Below are positions 50,368-62,031 of a DNA stretch of 64,000 nucleotides, piece after piece; the first letter of the stretch is position 1, and every line of letters begins with the position of its first letter. The translations under genes were made by a program, and so were the position numbers. The DNA lies in assembly GCA_963966185.1 (NCBI GenBank), contig CAWZYM010000076.1, forward strand, positions 267,501-331,500, read 5' to 3'. Under the pieces are notes generated by a model. The model was given only the letters and a program-made list of their open reading frames with translations, did not search any database and had not been told where the DNA came from. This DNA comes from Rhabditoides inermis (taxonomy: Eukaryota; Nematoda; Chromadorea; Rhabditida; Rhabditidae).

Positions 50368-51961
50368 TTGCGCACCCGTATCGACAAGTGGGCTGAGTAC
50401 GAAGAGGTGGGTGGAGTGGATGCAACATGGAGACAACTCCTCTCGCAGCCTGTCCGTCGCTTCATCCGGTGCTACTTCGCGGGCGCGCGACCATCGTCCG
50501 ACGTCCTCGACAGCGTGGTGAGCTCCTTGTCGGAGATGGGATATTTGAACGTTTTCAAGGTCTCTTCGCTGTGTGCGTCTCCCACTCTGCTGTCCTCCCT
50601 CGCTTCCCTCGTCATCGACTCGCCGCTGTTCGACAAGTACCCACCTAAGAATGCGAGCAGGAAGCTCGTCCTCAAGCAGCTTGTAGGAGAAGTGAGCGTT
50701 TGCTGCATTATCATTCATTTATGCAGTTTGCAATATCTTTTATGTTTTCAGCTGGAGTCGCACGGAGTGGAGGTGCCCGACGAGTTCTACCTCGCCCTCA
50801 CCGCATCCCAAATGAACGACGGAGAATGGGTAAGATATACAATTTTTTGAGTTTGTTTTGTAGTGTCATCATTTAAATAGATTGTATTGATGTATTTGTT
50901 CAGGCGTACCGTCTGTTTATGTGTGAGTGTGGCGAGCACGTGCGGGTTGTTCTCCGAGAGGCGACGCAGCAGCTCAGCTGCGGTACAACCGGACTCAGTC
51001 TCTGGCAGGTGCGTCTCCCTCCCCCTCTCTTTCTCTCTCTCTCTCCACTGCTCTCTCCAGGCGTCGTGCGACCTGTCTCTGTTGCTCACCTCGCTGCCCC
51101 TGTCGGGTCTGTCTCTGCTCGAGCTGGGCGCCGGCTGCGGACTCGTCGGACTCACCGCCGCTGCCGCGCACGGAGAGGTGCGAGTGGAGCTGCAGAGAAA
51201 GAGAAATGGTATTGTGCTTGCAGCCCCGTGTCCTCCTCACCGACTACGATATCAAGGTGGTCGACCAGCTCGACAAGAACGTTCGACTCAACTATGGACA
51301 GGTATATTTGTCTTGTTCTCTAAGTTTTATTGATTTTTTCAAGACGAAGCGCGTGCGTACGCAAAACATCGACTGGACGCAGTTTGAGCTGACTGATTTG
51401 GACACCATTCCCGAACTGGTGCTAGCTGCAGGTGAGAGAATGATTAACGGTTTGTTAAAGACTGTTCGCATGTTGTACGCATTGCAGACGTGGTGTACGA
51501 CCGTCATATCCTGGGTGCGTTGTGTGGTGTGCTGGAGAGAGTGCTGCGAGTTTCCCTGGAGGAGGGGCCGGAGTGGCTGGGCGGACGACGACAGGCCATA
51601 GTCGCCAGCACACTCCGCGACCCGGACACACTCGCCGCCTTCCGAAGCAAGATCGGTCCGTCTCATTGACACTTGATGTTATCGTCTATGTTTAATCTGA
51701 TGGAATCTTACTAATTGCAGCTGAATCCGGACTGATGATCGTCGAGCAGCTCCGTATGCAGTACGGATGGGTGCACTTTGAGGTGTGTCGATCGTTATTT
51801 GTAGTTTGTACTCGATAATTTGAATGTGATGATTTGTGTAGGATGCGGGCGACGTGGAGAAGGGCTCGGAGAAGGTTCGGGTGCCGTGCATGTTCCCCTA
51901 CTCGAGCACACTCGATGCGCCCACCATCGTGTATAGGATAGTCGCCACACCCAGCGAGTAG
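50368..51961 (+). CDS. EEF2KMT: EEF2KMT/FAM86-type protein-lysine methyltransferase (5' end unresolved)
   Basis: Exons 50368-50691, 50752-50829, 50904-51008, 51061-51177, 51224-51301, 51344-51431, 51488-51655, 51721-51782, 51842-51961, with closing phases; about 379 aa from 50368. The N-terminal part has the FAM86-like helical region (WRQLLSQPVRRF, then LFDKYPP). The methyltransferase has TTGLSLWQA, SAM motif I LLELGAGCGLVGL, the acidic loop LLTDYDIKVVDQL, and AADVVYD, the MTF16-family post-II motif. Vertebrate EEF2KMT trimethylates a lysine of elongation factor 2; the same activity is inferred. No ATG lies in frame between LYRM1's stop and the homologous region; the first in-frame ATG is 50536. 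A 42-nt stretch (50407-50448) has intron borders but is also open. Confidence 0.82.
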
Positions 51962-52263
51962 ACCGAGGATACCGTAGATGAGGATGAAGATTAGTGAGTA
52001 CGTGTAGTGTGTTGCCTTGTACGCATCGCGGTTTGCTCATTGTGTGTTGTTAGATAGAGTTAGATATATAATATTGTTTCGATTATAAATATATCAAGTT
52101 CTCGTTCATTTTTTGTTTTGCTATGTGAAGGGTTCCCTGGCCCGATGCTTGTGAAAGCATTACCTTTGTTTCCATGGCGTGCATAATTCGTGGTTGTACC
52201 GCTGAGCGTCGCATTATGCGTGTCAAGTGTGGATGGTATGAATGTATGCCTCCCCTCGCAGCT

Positions 52264-53040
52264 ATGTCGCAGCCGGAGTTGGATCGTGCGGAGGTGGAAG
52301 CGGCGTTCGCCAAGTGCGCCCACCCCAACACACAGCCGGGGCTCATCGCCATCGCCGACCTCAAGGCACGCAAGCATGCACTCTGTGTGTTCCCCCTCTT
52401 CCACCGAGTGTGTTGCAGCTGGTGATGCGTGCTCTGGGCTTCGACCCACGCAATGCTCAGGTCGAGGAGATGAGCAGGAAGATTCGCGAGGCGCAGCGCA
52501 AACGGGCGGGAGGACACCAGGGTTGGTTGGCGTTCTGGAGTTCGCGTGGACTTGTGAAGATTTGTAACAACGATATTTCATCGTCTTTTTATATTAAATA
52601 TTTTTTGTTGTTCAGTGCCCGATTGTGTGGATGTGGATGAGTTCATCGCTGCGATGAGCGACCGGCTCGGAATCGATCAGACAGAGAAAGAGATGAGGTG
52701 AGAGAAGGAGAGAGAGGAGGGACTGATTGTATACGAAATGATGCAGGAGCGCGTTCCGTCTCTTCGACAAGGAGGGCAAAGGATACATTACCGTCGACAA
52801 TCTCAAGGCGGTGAGTGCGCGAGGGAGGGGAGGGGGAGGATAAGAGATGATGGTCCGTATAGGTGGCTGCTGAGCTGGCCGAGGATATGGACGACGAACT
52901 ATTCCAGGTGGGTGTTATTGATTGATTATTCGATTAGTGAATTGTTGGTGTAGGAAATGCTGTCCGAGGCGGCGGGAGCGGACGGCCGGGTGGAGGAGAA
53001 GGACTTTTTCGCCATCATGCGAAAGACGTGCCTCTACTGA
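52264..53040 (+). CDS. Centrin-like EF-hand protein (160 aa)
   Basis: Exons 52264-52365, 52419-52521, 52616-52697, 52747-52810, 52863-52907 and 52954-53040. The centrin signature is clear: LVMRALGFDPR, SAFRLFDKEGKGYITVDNLK, VAAELAEDMDDELFQEM, and the C-terminus FFAIMRKTCLY (human centrins end similarly in KKTSLY). Centrins are calcium-binding proteins of centrioles and basal bodies, also in nucleotide-excision-repair and mRNA-export complexes. Here EF-hands 1, 2 and 4 lack the acidic ligands: loop 1 is around AHPNTQPGLIAI, and loop 4, around AGADGRVEEKD, seems one residue short. The first intron begins GC (GCACGC...TTGCAG). An AG acceptor is 2 nt before the ATG. AATAAA is at 53214. Confidence 0.88.
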
Positions 53041-53213
53041 GGGCGCATGATGTATTGATTATCGATTGGTTCTTTCCCACTCACCTCACACCCACCTGTT
53101 CCGTACAGTCACTCTCGTTTCCCTGCTCTCTATGCTCGATCTCTGCCCCTTTTCCCAGTTGTGTGATCTCTTTGAATGTGAATATGTATGTGCATCACAG
53201 ATTGATATATTCT

Positions 53214-53219
53214 AATAAA
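53214..53219 (+). terminator. Polyadenylation signal AATAAA (centrin gene)
   Basis: AATAAA 173 nt after the centrin stop codon. The next coding start is 112 nt further on. Confidence 0.8.
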
Positions 53220-53330
53220 GTTTTGTCCAGCATACTCGGCGACTCGTGGTGCGTGGTGTGATCGTGATTGTGACGATGTGATATCTGGTGATTGTGAAGT
53301 GATAAGTCTATTCTTTCTTCTCTCATTTAG

Positions 53331-54275
53331 ATGTGGGATCGGCTAGTGAATAATGAGAGAGGAGCGTTTGTGCAGTCATTGTGAGTTGTGTGGAATAGAA
53401 GGTGCCGACGGTGCGTGGCTCTTGTTCTAGCTACTTTTTCTACGACACGGCTCCGCTGATTCGATGGATGTACCGGAGATCGGCGGAGAAGAACAGACTC
53501 AAGTACCCCAACGGCCACACCCACTGCGAGAGCAAGAACTGCGGCGGTGAGCGAGCGACTGATGCGAGCCATGGTTCGACCATGTGTCTAGGTGTCATCG
53601 TCTACCCCGTCCCATATGGTCGCGACAACTACGGATACATTGTGCTCGCGGAAAACGCGTGCATTGTGGGTGGTCCTGCTCTCTCTCTCTCACTCTATCC
53701 CCTCTCTTCTTCTATTCTTCTCTCTTTCTCAAATTACCCTTGTTTCTAGGTGATCGACTGTGGCGACTGGCCGCCGTTCGATAGAGCTCTGAGAGATATG
53801 AACAAGACGCCGACTGCTGTCCTCACCACACATAAACACTGGTGAGAGTAACTTATGTTTCTATTGTATCGAGATGTGGCCTACATGTGGGCTGTACTGA
53901 TATGTTCTAGGGACCACTGCTACGGTGTGCGCACGCTACTCCGCCATCACCCCGCAACACCCGTCTATGCGAGCAGGATCGACAATCCTAGAGGAACCAC
54001 CAAGTGAGTGGGCGGAGCGAGAGAGGCGGAGTCAATGTGACAAGTTCAGGTTCGTGGATGATAAAGAGACGATGGATGTGGGAGATCTGCGGGTGATCTG
54101 TCATCTCACCCCCGGACATACCAGGGGACATCTGATGTATGAGGTATGATGAGACGACGATGTGATGGAGGGATATGAGAGGTGTATTGCAGATATGGAA
54201 CTCAACCAAAGAAGGACACCCGCATGTGCTTTTCACTGGCGATTTTCTTTTCGTATGTGGTATCGGTGAGTAGAG

Positions 54276-54321
<46 letters not shown>

Positions 54322-55970
54322 AGGCAAGCTGTTCGAGGGCAATGAGGATGTGATGCTGCGGTCACTGGACTCTCTCGACTCATTTCCTGACGAAACGCTC
54401 ACTTTCCCGGCCCACGAATACGCTGTCGAGCAAATCGACTACGCTTCCAAGGTAGCCTCTCTTCAATCCAGCTTCCTCCCTATGTCACTTGTGCAAGCAA
54501 TATGGTATAGACTCAGCATGGTCTACGTCAACGTGTCAGTGAGAAAGGTTTATCGTAATCAGCATCTATCGATCTTACTGATCCGTTACATACACATTAT
54601 CGAACATAACATCACAACACATGGAAACCACAACAAGAGACGATCGTGAGACAGAGATATGCCACATATCTCACGATAGTCAATTGTCAGGTGTACCCGC
54701 AAGACAGTGATGTGCAAGATGAGAAACGACGGATCAACGAGCGGCGCCACACTGGCCTCGGCAGACAGCAGTGCATCCCCTACACTATGAAGCAACAGCA
54801 CAGGTTCAATCCATTCCTACGCACAGAGAAGGATGTGATAGAGGTGAGAGATGGGAGAAAGAGAGAGATAATTCGGTCTGTTTAGTTGAAAAACGTGACT
54901 CCGAGTAGTCGGGTGGAGGATTCTAGTCAACGCGTCGAACCAAGCTCGACTGGCGTGGACAATGAAGGAACAGTAGGAGGAGGAGGAGGCGGGGTGAGTT
55001 ACGAAGTTGCTATATTCTATATGTTTCCAATTTTTTTCATTTAGGGATGTGGCGAGGGCGTCGTGGAGGCAGATCATGAAAAGGAGATCAGTGTGGAGAA
55101 AAAGGAGAAGGAGGAGGAGATCAGCATGGAAGCTGCCCTCGGAATGTGGGAGGCAGATCGACAGGCAGAGGGGCAGGAGAAGGGGAAGAAGGAGGAAGAG
55201 GAGGAGAAGAACGATATTGAGAAGGAGGAGAAAGAGGAGGCAGAGAATGCGAATGCGGAGCAGCCAGGGGAGAAGGAGGAGGAAGATAAGGAGAAGGAGG
55301 AGAATGGGGAGGCAAAGCAGGCGGACGCGGAGCAGCGAGAGGAGGAGGAGGAGACGGAGCAGCCAGAGGAGGAGGAAGAGATGAGCATAGAGACTGCGCT
55401 GGGATTGTTGGAGGCTCATCGACAGACAGAGAGGCAAGAGAGGGAGAGTGACTTGATGGATATGCTGGATGCACTGCAGATGAAGGAGGGAGATGGACAG
55501 ACGAGGACGAAGAAGGATGAGATAGAAGTGAAGGAGGAGGATACGAGGGAGGAGCGGGAGAAGAAGGAGGAACAGAAAGAGCAGGAGCAAAAGGATCAGG
55601 AGAAGGGGAAAGAAGAGAAGGAGCAAGAGAAGCAGAGAAAGGAGCAGGAGCAGGAGGAGCGGGAGGTGGTGCAGAAGAAGGAAGAACCGGAAGAGAAGGA
55701 AGCGCAGGATCAGCAGAAGGAGAAGGAGGAGCTGGAGCTGGAGCAGAAGGAACAGGAGAAGGAGGTGGAGGAGAGAGAGCAGAAGGAGCAACGGGCACAT
55801 CCGTCCCCACAGCCGGAACAGGAGAAGGTGGGCGATGGAAGACTGTGAGATTCGAGTATCACGTGTTTCAGATTCGCGAGGAAGTGAGTGATCAGAAGTT
55901 CTGGCGACTGCGATGCAAGCGACTCATACCTCAGGAAACGCAAGACGAACCAGGCAGGCACGGAGTCTAG
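53331..55970 (+). CDS. PNKD: PNKD-type metallo-beta-lactamase hydrolase with long Glu/Lys-rich tail (620 aa)
   Basis: Exons 53331-53380, 53431-53546, 53592-53665, 53750-53841, 53911-54003, 54050-54143, 54193-54265, 54324-54451, 54691-54843, 54886-54993, 55045-55827, 55872-55970. Residues ~15-45 resemble the PNKD N-terminus (WMYRR, then RLKYPNGH), followed by PVPYGRDNYGYIV. Metal ligands are intact: THKHWDH, TPGHTRGH, TGDFLF and PAHEY. GKLFEGNEDVML and NPFLRTE complete the glyoxalase-II-like fold, ending near residue 290. Human PNKD has only a short tail; here ~36 linker residues ending in a Gly run are followed by ~260 residues rich in Glu, Lys and Gln. The motif SMEAALGMWEADRQ (55120 region) recurs as SIETALGLLEAHRQ (55380 region). 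Enzymatic function is likely; the tail's role is unknown. The ATG directly follows an AG (CATTTAG). Confidence 0.87.
54278..54316. repeat. (GA)n in PNKD gene intron
   Basis: Nearly pure GA inside the 58-nt intron 54266-54323. Confidence 0.9.
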
Positions 55971-55993
55971 GGAGGTGCCTTGATATTGTTGTA

Positions 55994-56190
55994 GATTATG
56001 TGCCTTATTGTTTGCATCAATGATTGATATGTTGTTTCACTGACACTTTTAATGTCTTTCTAAATAATTGGGTATTTCCGATATCGTTTTAGATTATGTG
56101 CCTTATTGTGTGCATCAATGTTTGATATGTTGTTTCACTGACACTGAGTGCCTTTCTGAATATTTGGTTATTTGGATTGTTCCGATCTGA
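55994..56190. repeat. Two-copy 98-bp tandem duplication after PNKD
   Basis: GATTATGTGCCTTATTG starts at 55994 and again at 56092, and each is followed by CATCAATG...TTGATATGTTGTTTCACTG. The second copy has small changes. It lies in the 3' region of the PNKD gene. Near 56365-56440 a different ~45-bp block (TCAAATCATTC...CTACCGT) is also repeated twice. Confidence 0.85.
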
Positions 56191-56781
56191 AATAATTTGA
56201 ACCTTATGTTGCTTTACGATGATGAATACATTTCCTTTTTTGTAAATGTGAATTCATTCGATATAGATGGTATCTGGTAATCGTTGCTTCCCGATATTTC
56301 GAAGGTCGGCTATCTACCTCATTGAAGTTAGATAGATAATGTCCTCTTGTAATCATAAGGAGAAGATCATGCAAGTCAAATCATTCTTCTACCGTAATTC
56401 TAAGGGTACGATGCAGATCAAATCATTCTCCTACCGTGAAGAGGACGATACAGACACATCAAATTATTCTCAGAAGATGGTTTCAAAAGATATTTCTGAA
56501 TGTTTATTAAGTAAGCGGAATAAGTACACACAAATAAGTAAGTGTTGTTGAATTGAGTTGCATCCAGTGGGCGTGTATTGCCAGCGTGTATCCAGTCTTT
56601 TCAGAGTAGGCGGGGCTTAGCTTGCTAGCCACAGCCATATCATATCCGCCTCTCGTTGCCTGCTTCCGCCGGAGAGAGAAAGAGTGGAGTCTCCCTCTCT
56701 CGAGTGGATTCGTCCTTTCCGCCTCCCTTCCCTTTTTGGTGTTCCCTCCACTTTCTTCTATTTTGACGTCACTGCTTGTAG
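56191..56781. other. Intergenic sequence between PNKD and the Ly6 gene
   Basis: No exon or RNA gene seen apart from the short direct repeats near 56365-56440. The last ~150 bp are GC- and CT-rich and end in CTTGTAG immediately before the next start codon. Confidence 0.5.
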
Positions 56782-58480
56782 ATGCGCGGTCTCGAAGTGG
56801 TGTGGTTGTTCGTTGTGGCGGCCGCGGAGGTGCGGGAGCGGGCGCCGGTTACGGGGCTGGGACAGGCGCCCGGGAAGGGGCACCGCGGCCGGGAGCACAG
56901 ACAGCGGCGTATGCTGGAGGGAGGCAGCTACGACAGCGAGATGGGAGGCATGGGGGTCGGGAGTCTGTCGGTGCCTCCCCGCCTCAGCTGCTACAGTTGC
57001 GCCTCGTTCGCCTACCTGCCACTGTGGAATCAGCTCATGCATCACTACTTCCCACCCAGAAACTTCACCGACAGGTAAGTACTTTCGCACTGTCTCATTT
57101 TCGTTGTGGGATGAATCATAGATTATATGCTCCCGGTTTTCGAATGAACTTTTGCACGACCACTGAAAGACAAAAAAATTGTTTTCACTGTTCATTTCTC
57201 TATTACTATTTTCAGATGTGTGTTGTTTTGTTTTTGTTTATGATTAGCCCGCTTGGGGATTTGTGGCGACGGGATAGAAGAGAGCAAAGGAGGAGAGAGA
57301 AAGAGAGAAGGAGGGATTGATTGAAGTCGGAGAAGTGTGATATCAGGAGCAAGGAAAAGAGGAGAATGGTTTTCTCGCGTGCATTGCAAACGTTATTAGA
57401 GGTATTATAGTGTGAGTGTGGGAAAGTACAAATGAGTGGGGCATATGATTTGACTACAGACGATGTCGAGTGTCGTTTCAGATGTTGGCAGCCGGACGAT
57501 TCTATCGGAATGGTGCCGTGTTCGACGGCCTGTTTCACCATGGTAGAGAAGATCGACCCGCACGACCAGTGTACGTTTCCCCCCACCGCCATGCGTTTCT
57601 CACCCCATTTGCTTGTGAACGATAGTTGCACGAACGTAGCCGTGATAGCGCGCAGCCTTTTGACACTACCTTCTGGAGCGTGCACGAATTGTTTTATTCT
57701 AGCCGCGCCGAGCGTTCTTTTTTTGTATGCCTTTTCGATGCGCCTTTTTATGGAAAGTCATTGAAGTAGTGTGTCCGCGTTGACAAGTACGCATGCGAGA
57801 GGGAGAGAGAGGGAGAGAAAGAGAGGAGAGGGAGGGGGCAAAAGGAAAAGAGAGAGAAAGTGCGCGAGTGAGATTTTTTTGCCTAATTGCAGCTGCCATA
57901 CTGGTGTGTTTGAGGTTTGTTCCGGAATAAAAAGAAAGTATGTAGAGAACGGTAAGTGACGCTACGCTGTCGATTTTGTAGTGATTTTTTTTCTTTCGTA
58001 ATTATAGCTTTATTGAATCGTGGGTTTTCTGCAAAACGGCGTGATTTCGAGGTGAATTAGAGTCTATTGAGAGTGTCGCGTGGTCGCCAGACCCGTATCC
58101 ACTCTCTTCTCCATATATATGCCCTGAGGGGTTTCCGTCTTCTGACGCACCCCACCCCCTCCCTAAAAGGTAGCACCTCAAATGAGATATTGGCCAGCCC
58201 AGTATTCTGGTGAATTTATGGCGTCCATGCACATTTGGCAATATTTTGGAAGAGTGGGTTGAGTTGACGTGCGTGTGTGGTGAGAGTGCTATGAGAGAGT
58301 GTGTGGAGTGGAGAGAGACAGGCGAATTTATGTGGTGTGCGCCTTTTCTGGACACCTGTTGACCGAGCTATGAAATATACAAGGTGAGAGAGAGAGGGAG
58401 AGCGAGTGGCTATATCAAAAGCGCCACCGAGACGCCAAAGGTGGTAAATATAGGTGAAAAGGCGGGAAGCCGATTTCGGA

Positions 58481-58529
<49 letters not shown>

Positions 58530-61395
58530 AGAGGGGAAGGGAGAGGGAAGAGAGATATTCTGAAAGAACGTAGTACGGCCGCGGCGGCGACGACAAATGG
58601 TCATCGTGCATTTCGAATGTGTATCGCCGAGGTCTGTCCAGTCCGGAGTCTCTGGAAAAGACACATTGATTGGTGGCTTGTACCTTTTGACCGCGCACCA
58701 CACCTGTAATTGACATTTTGACTGACAATGAAAACGTAAGATAAGCTCTTCATTACTTTTGATTGTTGCCGTGCAAATGAAATGGAATGACATACAATTA
58801 CACTAGTCGGGCGAATCGTTTTTGCGAAAACTAACGTAGTCATTAGAAACGCAGGAGAATGTAATAATTTGAGGTAGTAAATTCTGAAATTGAAACGAAA
58901 GAGAGAGAGAGAGAGAGAGAAACGGCGCGCACTTTGGCGATTCCAATTCGAGTGTGACAGATGGAGTCTGTGTGTTTATGTGCTCCTTTCGGGCAAACAT
59001 GGTTACCGGCTAATCGTCGCGTAGTGTTTCGTAGTGCATTCTGCGTAGTGCCGCCTCGTGCGTACCGCCTGCCGGTGTCTGCTTTACGACGGGTGTGGAA
59101 AAGCTAATTTTGCGTGCATGTGTGGACGGCAGGGATCAAACAATTTTGTGCGTGCGGTGGGAAGGTTTCATTAAAAAGGGCCCGTTGAGGGATGGGAGAA
59201 GAAAGTGAGAGTTGCGAGTACTCGCATAGAATTAGACAGAGCTGTTATTAGGCGGTGCTGTTTCTGTGTGCGACTCTCTTTTTACCCTCTACTCTCTTCC
59301 TCTCTCTCTCCCTCCCTCCCTTCCTCTCTCCCTCTCTCCCTCTGTCCCTTCTCTCTTGCGATTGCTGTTTCGAATAGATATCATTAGTGCAAAATAAGAA
59401 GGGAGGGTGTATTCGAAATGTGTACGAATAGAAGAACTGGATGCGCACGCAACTCTCACCTAAAAACGGTGGTTTTTGTCTGCATGGGACGGTAACGGTA
59501 CAGTATCAGATGTGAGACTTCAATTCTTCTTCTTGCAAAGTGAAACACGAGCTGTTTGCATCGTTTTCTTGGAGTGGAGAGAGATGGGTTAGGTTGAATT
59601 CGCTGAAAGTTGATATGGAATTGGGATATGCGATAGCAGCTATTCCCCCTCTCTCTTTTTGTCTCGCGGCCATGGCATCATCACTAATTCATGGCAATGA
59701 GTAGAGAGCCGACACTTGTTGATGGGGTCAATAGGAAGACACATCGACTGCGTACACTGAGTATCATCGAGACGCGCCGGGAACGGCTGGAGTCCCCTAT
59801 GAATTCGGATATGAATAGAGAAACAAGCAGGGAGCAACAAGATTGACTGCGAATCGAACAAAAAAGTAAAACGTCGACGACGTACAATTCGCAACATCTA
59901 TTCCTTCGCACGCCCCTTTTTTGAGCTGTGTGAAATGATTTCAGCGTTCTTCCAGCTGCAAAGAATGATTCCGTTATAAGAATGAAGGAAAATTTTTATG
60001 CGTGATTGCGGTATTTGAAGCAGCAGTGAGTTTTTAATGGTCTCTCCAGACTCGGGGGATGTATTTATTATATGAGCCTTGTGTTGCGAGCGTTTTTTTT
60101 GAGACTGCGACGCGACGTGTCGAGTGAGACATAACTTACGGGGCATGTTGTAATTACCAGTAATCACATCACGCTCGAGTAAAACTCGCATTACTCACAC
60201 GCCTGTACATAACTGGTAATGGAATCGTGGCAGTCAAATGTTGATGTATTTCAACAAGGATTTCTAACGCCGTAATGTTTCGTGAATATTGCTTGTAATA
60301 CATTTGGTGATTTCGTAACTAGTTTCCAAGACAATAGTCGTTGTTGACTAGCTGCGTGTAGATTATACGTATACGACGGTGAGATTGAGGTGCGTGGAAT
60401 TAGCATATCAGCATAACTAGTAGTGGTTGGTAGTAATGGGTGGTTGGGAGTGGGTCGACTGGGGATTGCGCATTACTCGTTGCCGTCGTGAATTGGGAAT
60501 GATATGCGATAACTGGCAGTGGCGGAAAGCAGGGAGTGAGGGAGTGAAATGGAAGGGGGGAGTTCAGGTAGTCAGGGAACTAAACTACTGCATGTTTTGT
60601 TGTATACTTTTGCTTTGCTGTGTGACTCGAGTTGTATTGCGGTCAATTGTGGTGAGAATGCGCGTCCGAATTGGTATGCGGTCAGCAGTGGATTTTCAAA
60701 GAGAACAAAACAAGTAGCAAATGACAAGCAGTAAGGCAGTAAGAGGCAAGAAGTGCACGTTTGCAGTTCTGGGCGAGCAGCGCGGTGTGCTGCGAGGATG
60801 CGTCGACAGACTGCTGCTGTTCGGTCTGGATCAAGACGTGCGGGACGCTCTAGGTACGCACTGACGACACGAGTAGTGGACAATGCTGTGTTCAGGCAGC
60901 GGACATGAGCGCATCTGTCGAGACACGGACCGCAAGATCCTGCGACTCTATCCACTCTCAGATGAGAACGACCTGGTGGGTTGGGTGGGTATACTCGGCA
61001 ACTATCGCGCACTCGTAGGGGCGCGTGGCATAATAATCTGATTATTCTATTATGTGTGTGTCGCTGGAATTAGTGCATGAGAGGGAGAGAGAGGAGGGAG
61101 GAAACGAAGGAGCCCCAGGCGCCCGCTTATAATACACCACAATGCGGGAATAATAACTGCACGCGCACACCACCTGGGTCCCATCGCGACTGTTTTCGCG
61201 CACATGTTTTCTGCTACAGGGACGTACACATTATATATATACATATACATATATGTTTCATTTCAGGTCAAAATGTGCACATGCGTGGGGCCGACATGTA
61301 ATTCAGAGGACATGCTGTTTGCACTATCCGCCTCTCATCGTTCCATATACTCTCTTGCCCCTCTCATAGGACTGATCTACCTGATCCGGTATTGA
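56782..61395 (+). CDS. ODR-2-like Ly6/uPAR (three-finger) membrane-anchored protein (232 aa)
   Basis: Exons 56782-57074, 57482-57570, 60746-60853, 60896-60975 and 61267-61395, all phases closing. A hydrophobic N-terminus (LEVVWLFVVAAAE) is a likely signal peptide, then a basic linker. The cysteine-rich domain reads LSCYSCAS, PPRNFTDRCW, PCSTACFTMVE, RGVLRGCVDRLLLFGL, ERICRD, then CTCVGPTCNSED, the CN end of Ly6 domains. Order and spacing match C. elegans ODR-2, a GPI-anchored neuronal protein needed for olfaction. The last ~20 residues are hydrophobic (SLAPLIGLIYLIRY), fitting GPI-anchor addition or a membrane segment. An NFT sequon is present. Exon 3 starts at AAGAG|GCAAG; other acceptors give a wrong frame. 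Intron 2 is 3.2 kb. CTTGTAG immediately precedes the ATG. Confidence 0.83.
57571..60745 (+). other. Large intron of the ODR-2-like gene
   Basis: 3,175 bp between coding exons 2 and 3, far longer than nearby introns. It contains GA/CT tracts (57800-57860, 58484-58523, 58901-58920, 59297-59345) and no exon I can support. An exon-like frame at 57893-57951 does not fit the splice phase. Regulatory content is possible, but nothing specific is seen. Confidence 0.6.
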
Positions 61396-62031
61396 TTTTT
61401 TTCTCGCTCTCGGCCCTTGATTTGCATTTATCCTACTCACAGCTCATCCACATACGGGTACTGCATTTTGATATTCCATTCAGGTTGTACCCAAACATAT
61501 CGTAGCTCTATATTGTTCTCTAATCATTTCAACAATGATAACCTGATTGTGAAGCCATTAATTTGTGGTCTTTCTTTTATGTTAGGTCGCCATTTCAATG
61601 GAATTATAAACTCACGATTGTGTTTCCCATTAAAAATGTAAAGAAACGTTGAAGAGAGCGCGTCTCTCTCACCTGATAAGGAACCACACACTTGCACGGA
61701 GTGCGAAATGAGTGAAGAGCAAGCAAGCGACTTCGAATAGGCCACTGTATCTTTAATCCTTTCCCAGTTTCCACATACATACTGACATTCCCACAGTTCT
61801 GGCGTCTGGATGTGATACTAAAAACCAACAAACACCTCGCACGCTTCCAAGAACATTATTCATGAAAAAAACTGTATTCATAATCAGTGGGAGAATCAAA
61901 ACCGCAATCGATACACAAACACTGAATAAGAGAAAAGAACCCACGGGAGAAAATCAAATCAAGTAAACCAGTCAACATCATACTAGAAATCAGAGAGATA
62001 GAGAATCAATAAACACGGAATCTTGTAGCCA
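61396..62031. other. Intergenic sequence downstream of the ODR-2-like gene
   Basis: Likely the 3' UTR of the Ly6 gene followed by AT-rich sequence. No gene seen on either strand. Confidence 0.5.

Noticed and set aside
55074..55810. Minus-strand Ser/Pro-rich and Leu-rich frames opposite the PNKD tail
   Set aside because: Shadows of the Glu/Lys-rich coding exon; the plus-strand frame joins the PNKD exons with closing phases.
57893..57951. Additional exon of the ODR-2-like gene (CHTGVFEVCSG)
   Set aside because: It has splice-like borders, but the carried phase from exon 2 gives a stop; skipping it joins exons in the right frame and matches the ODR-2 pattern.
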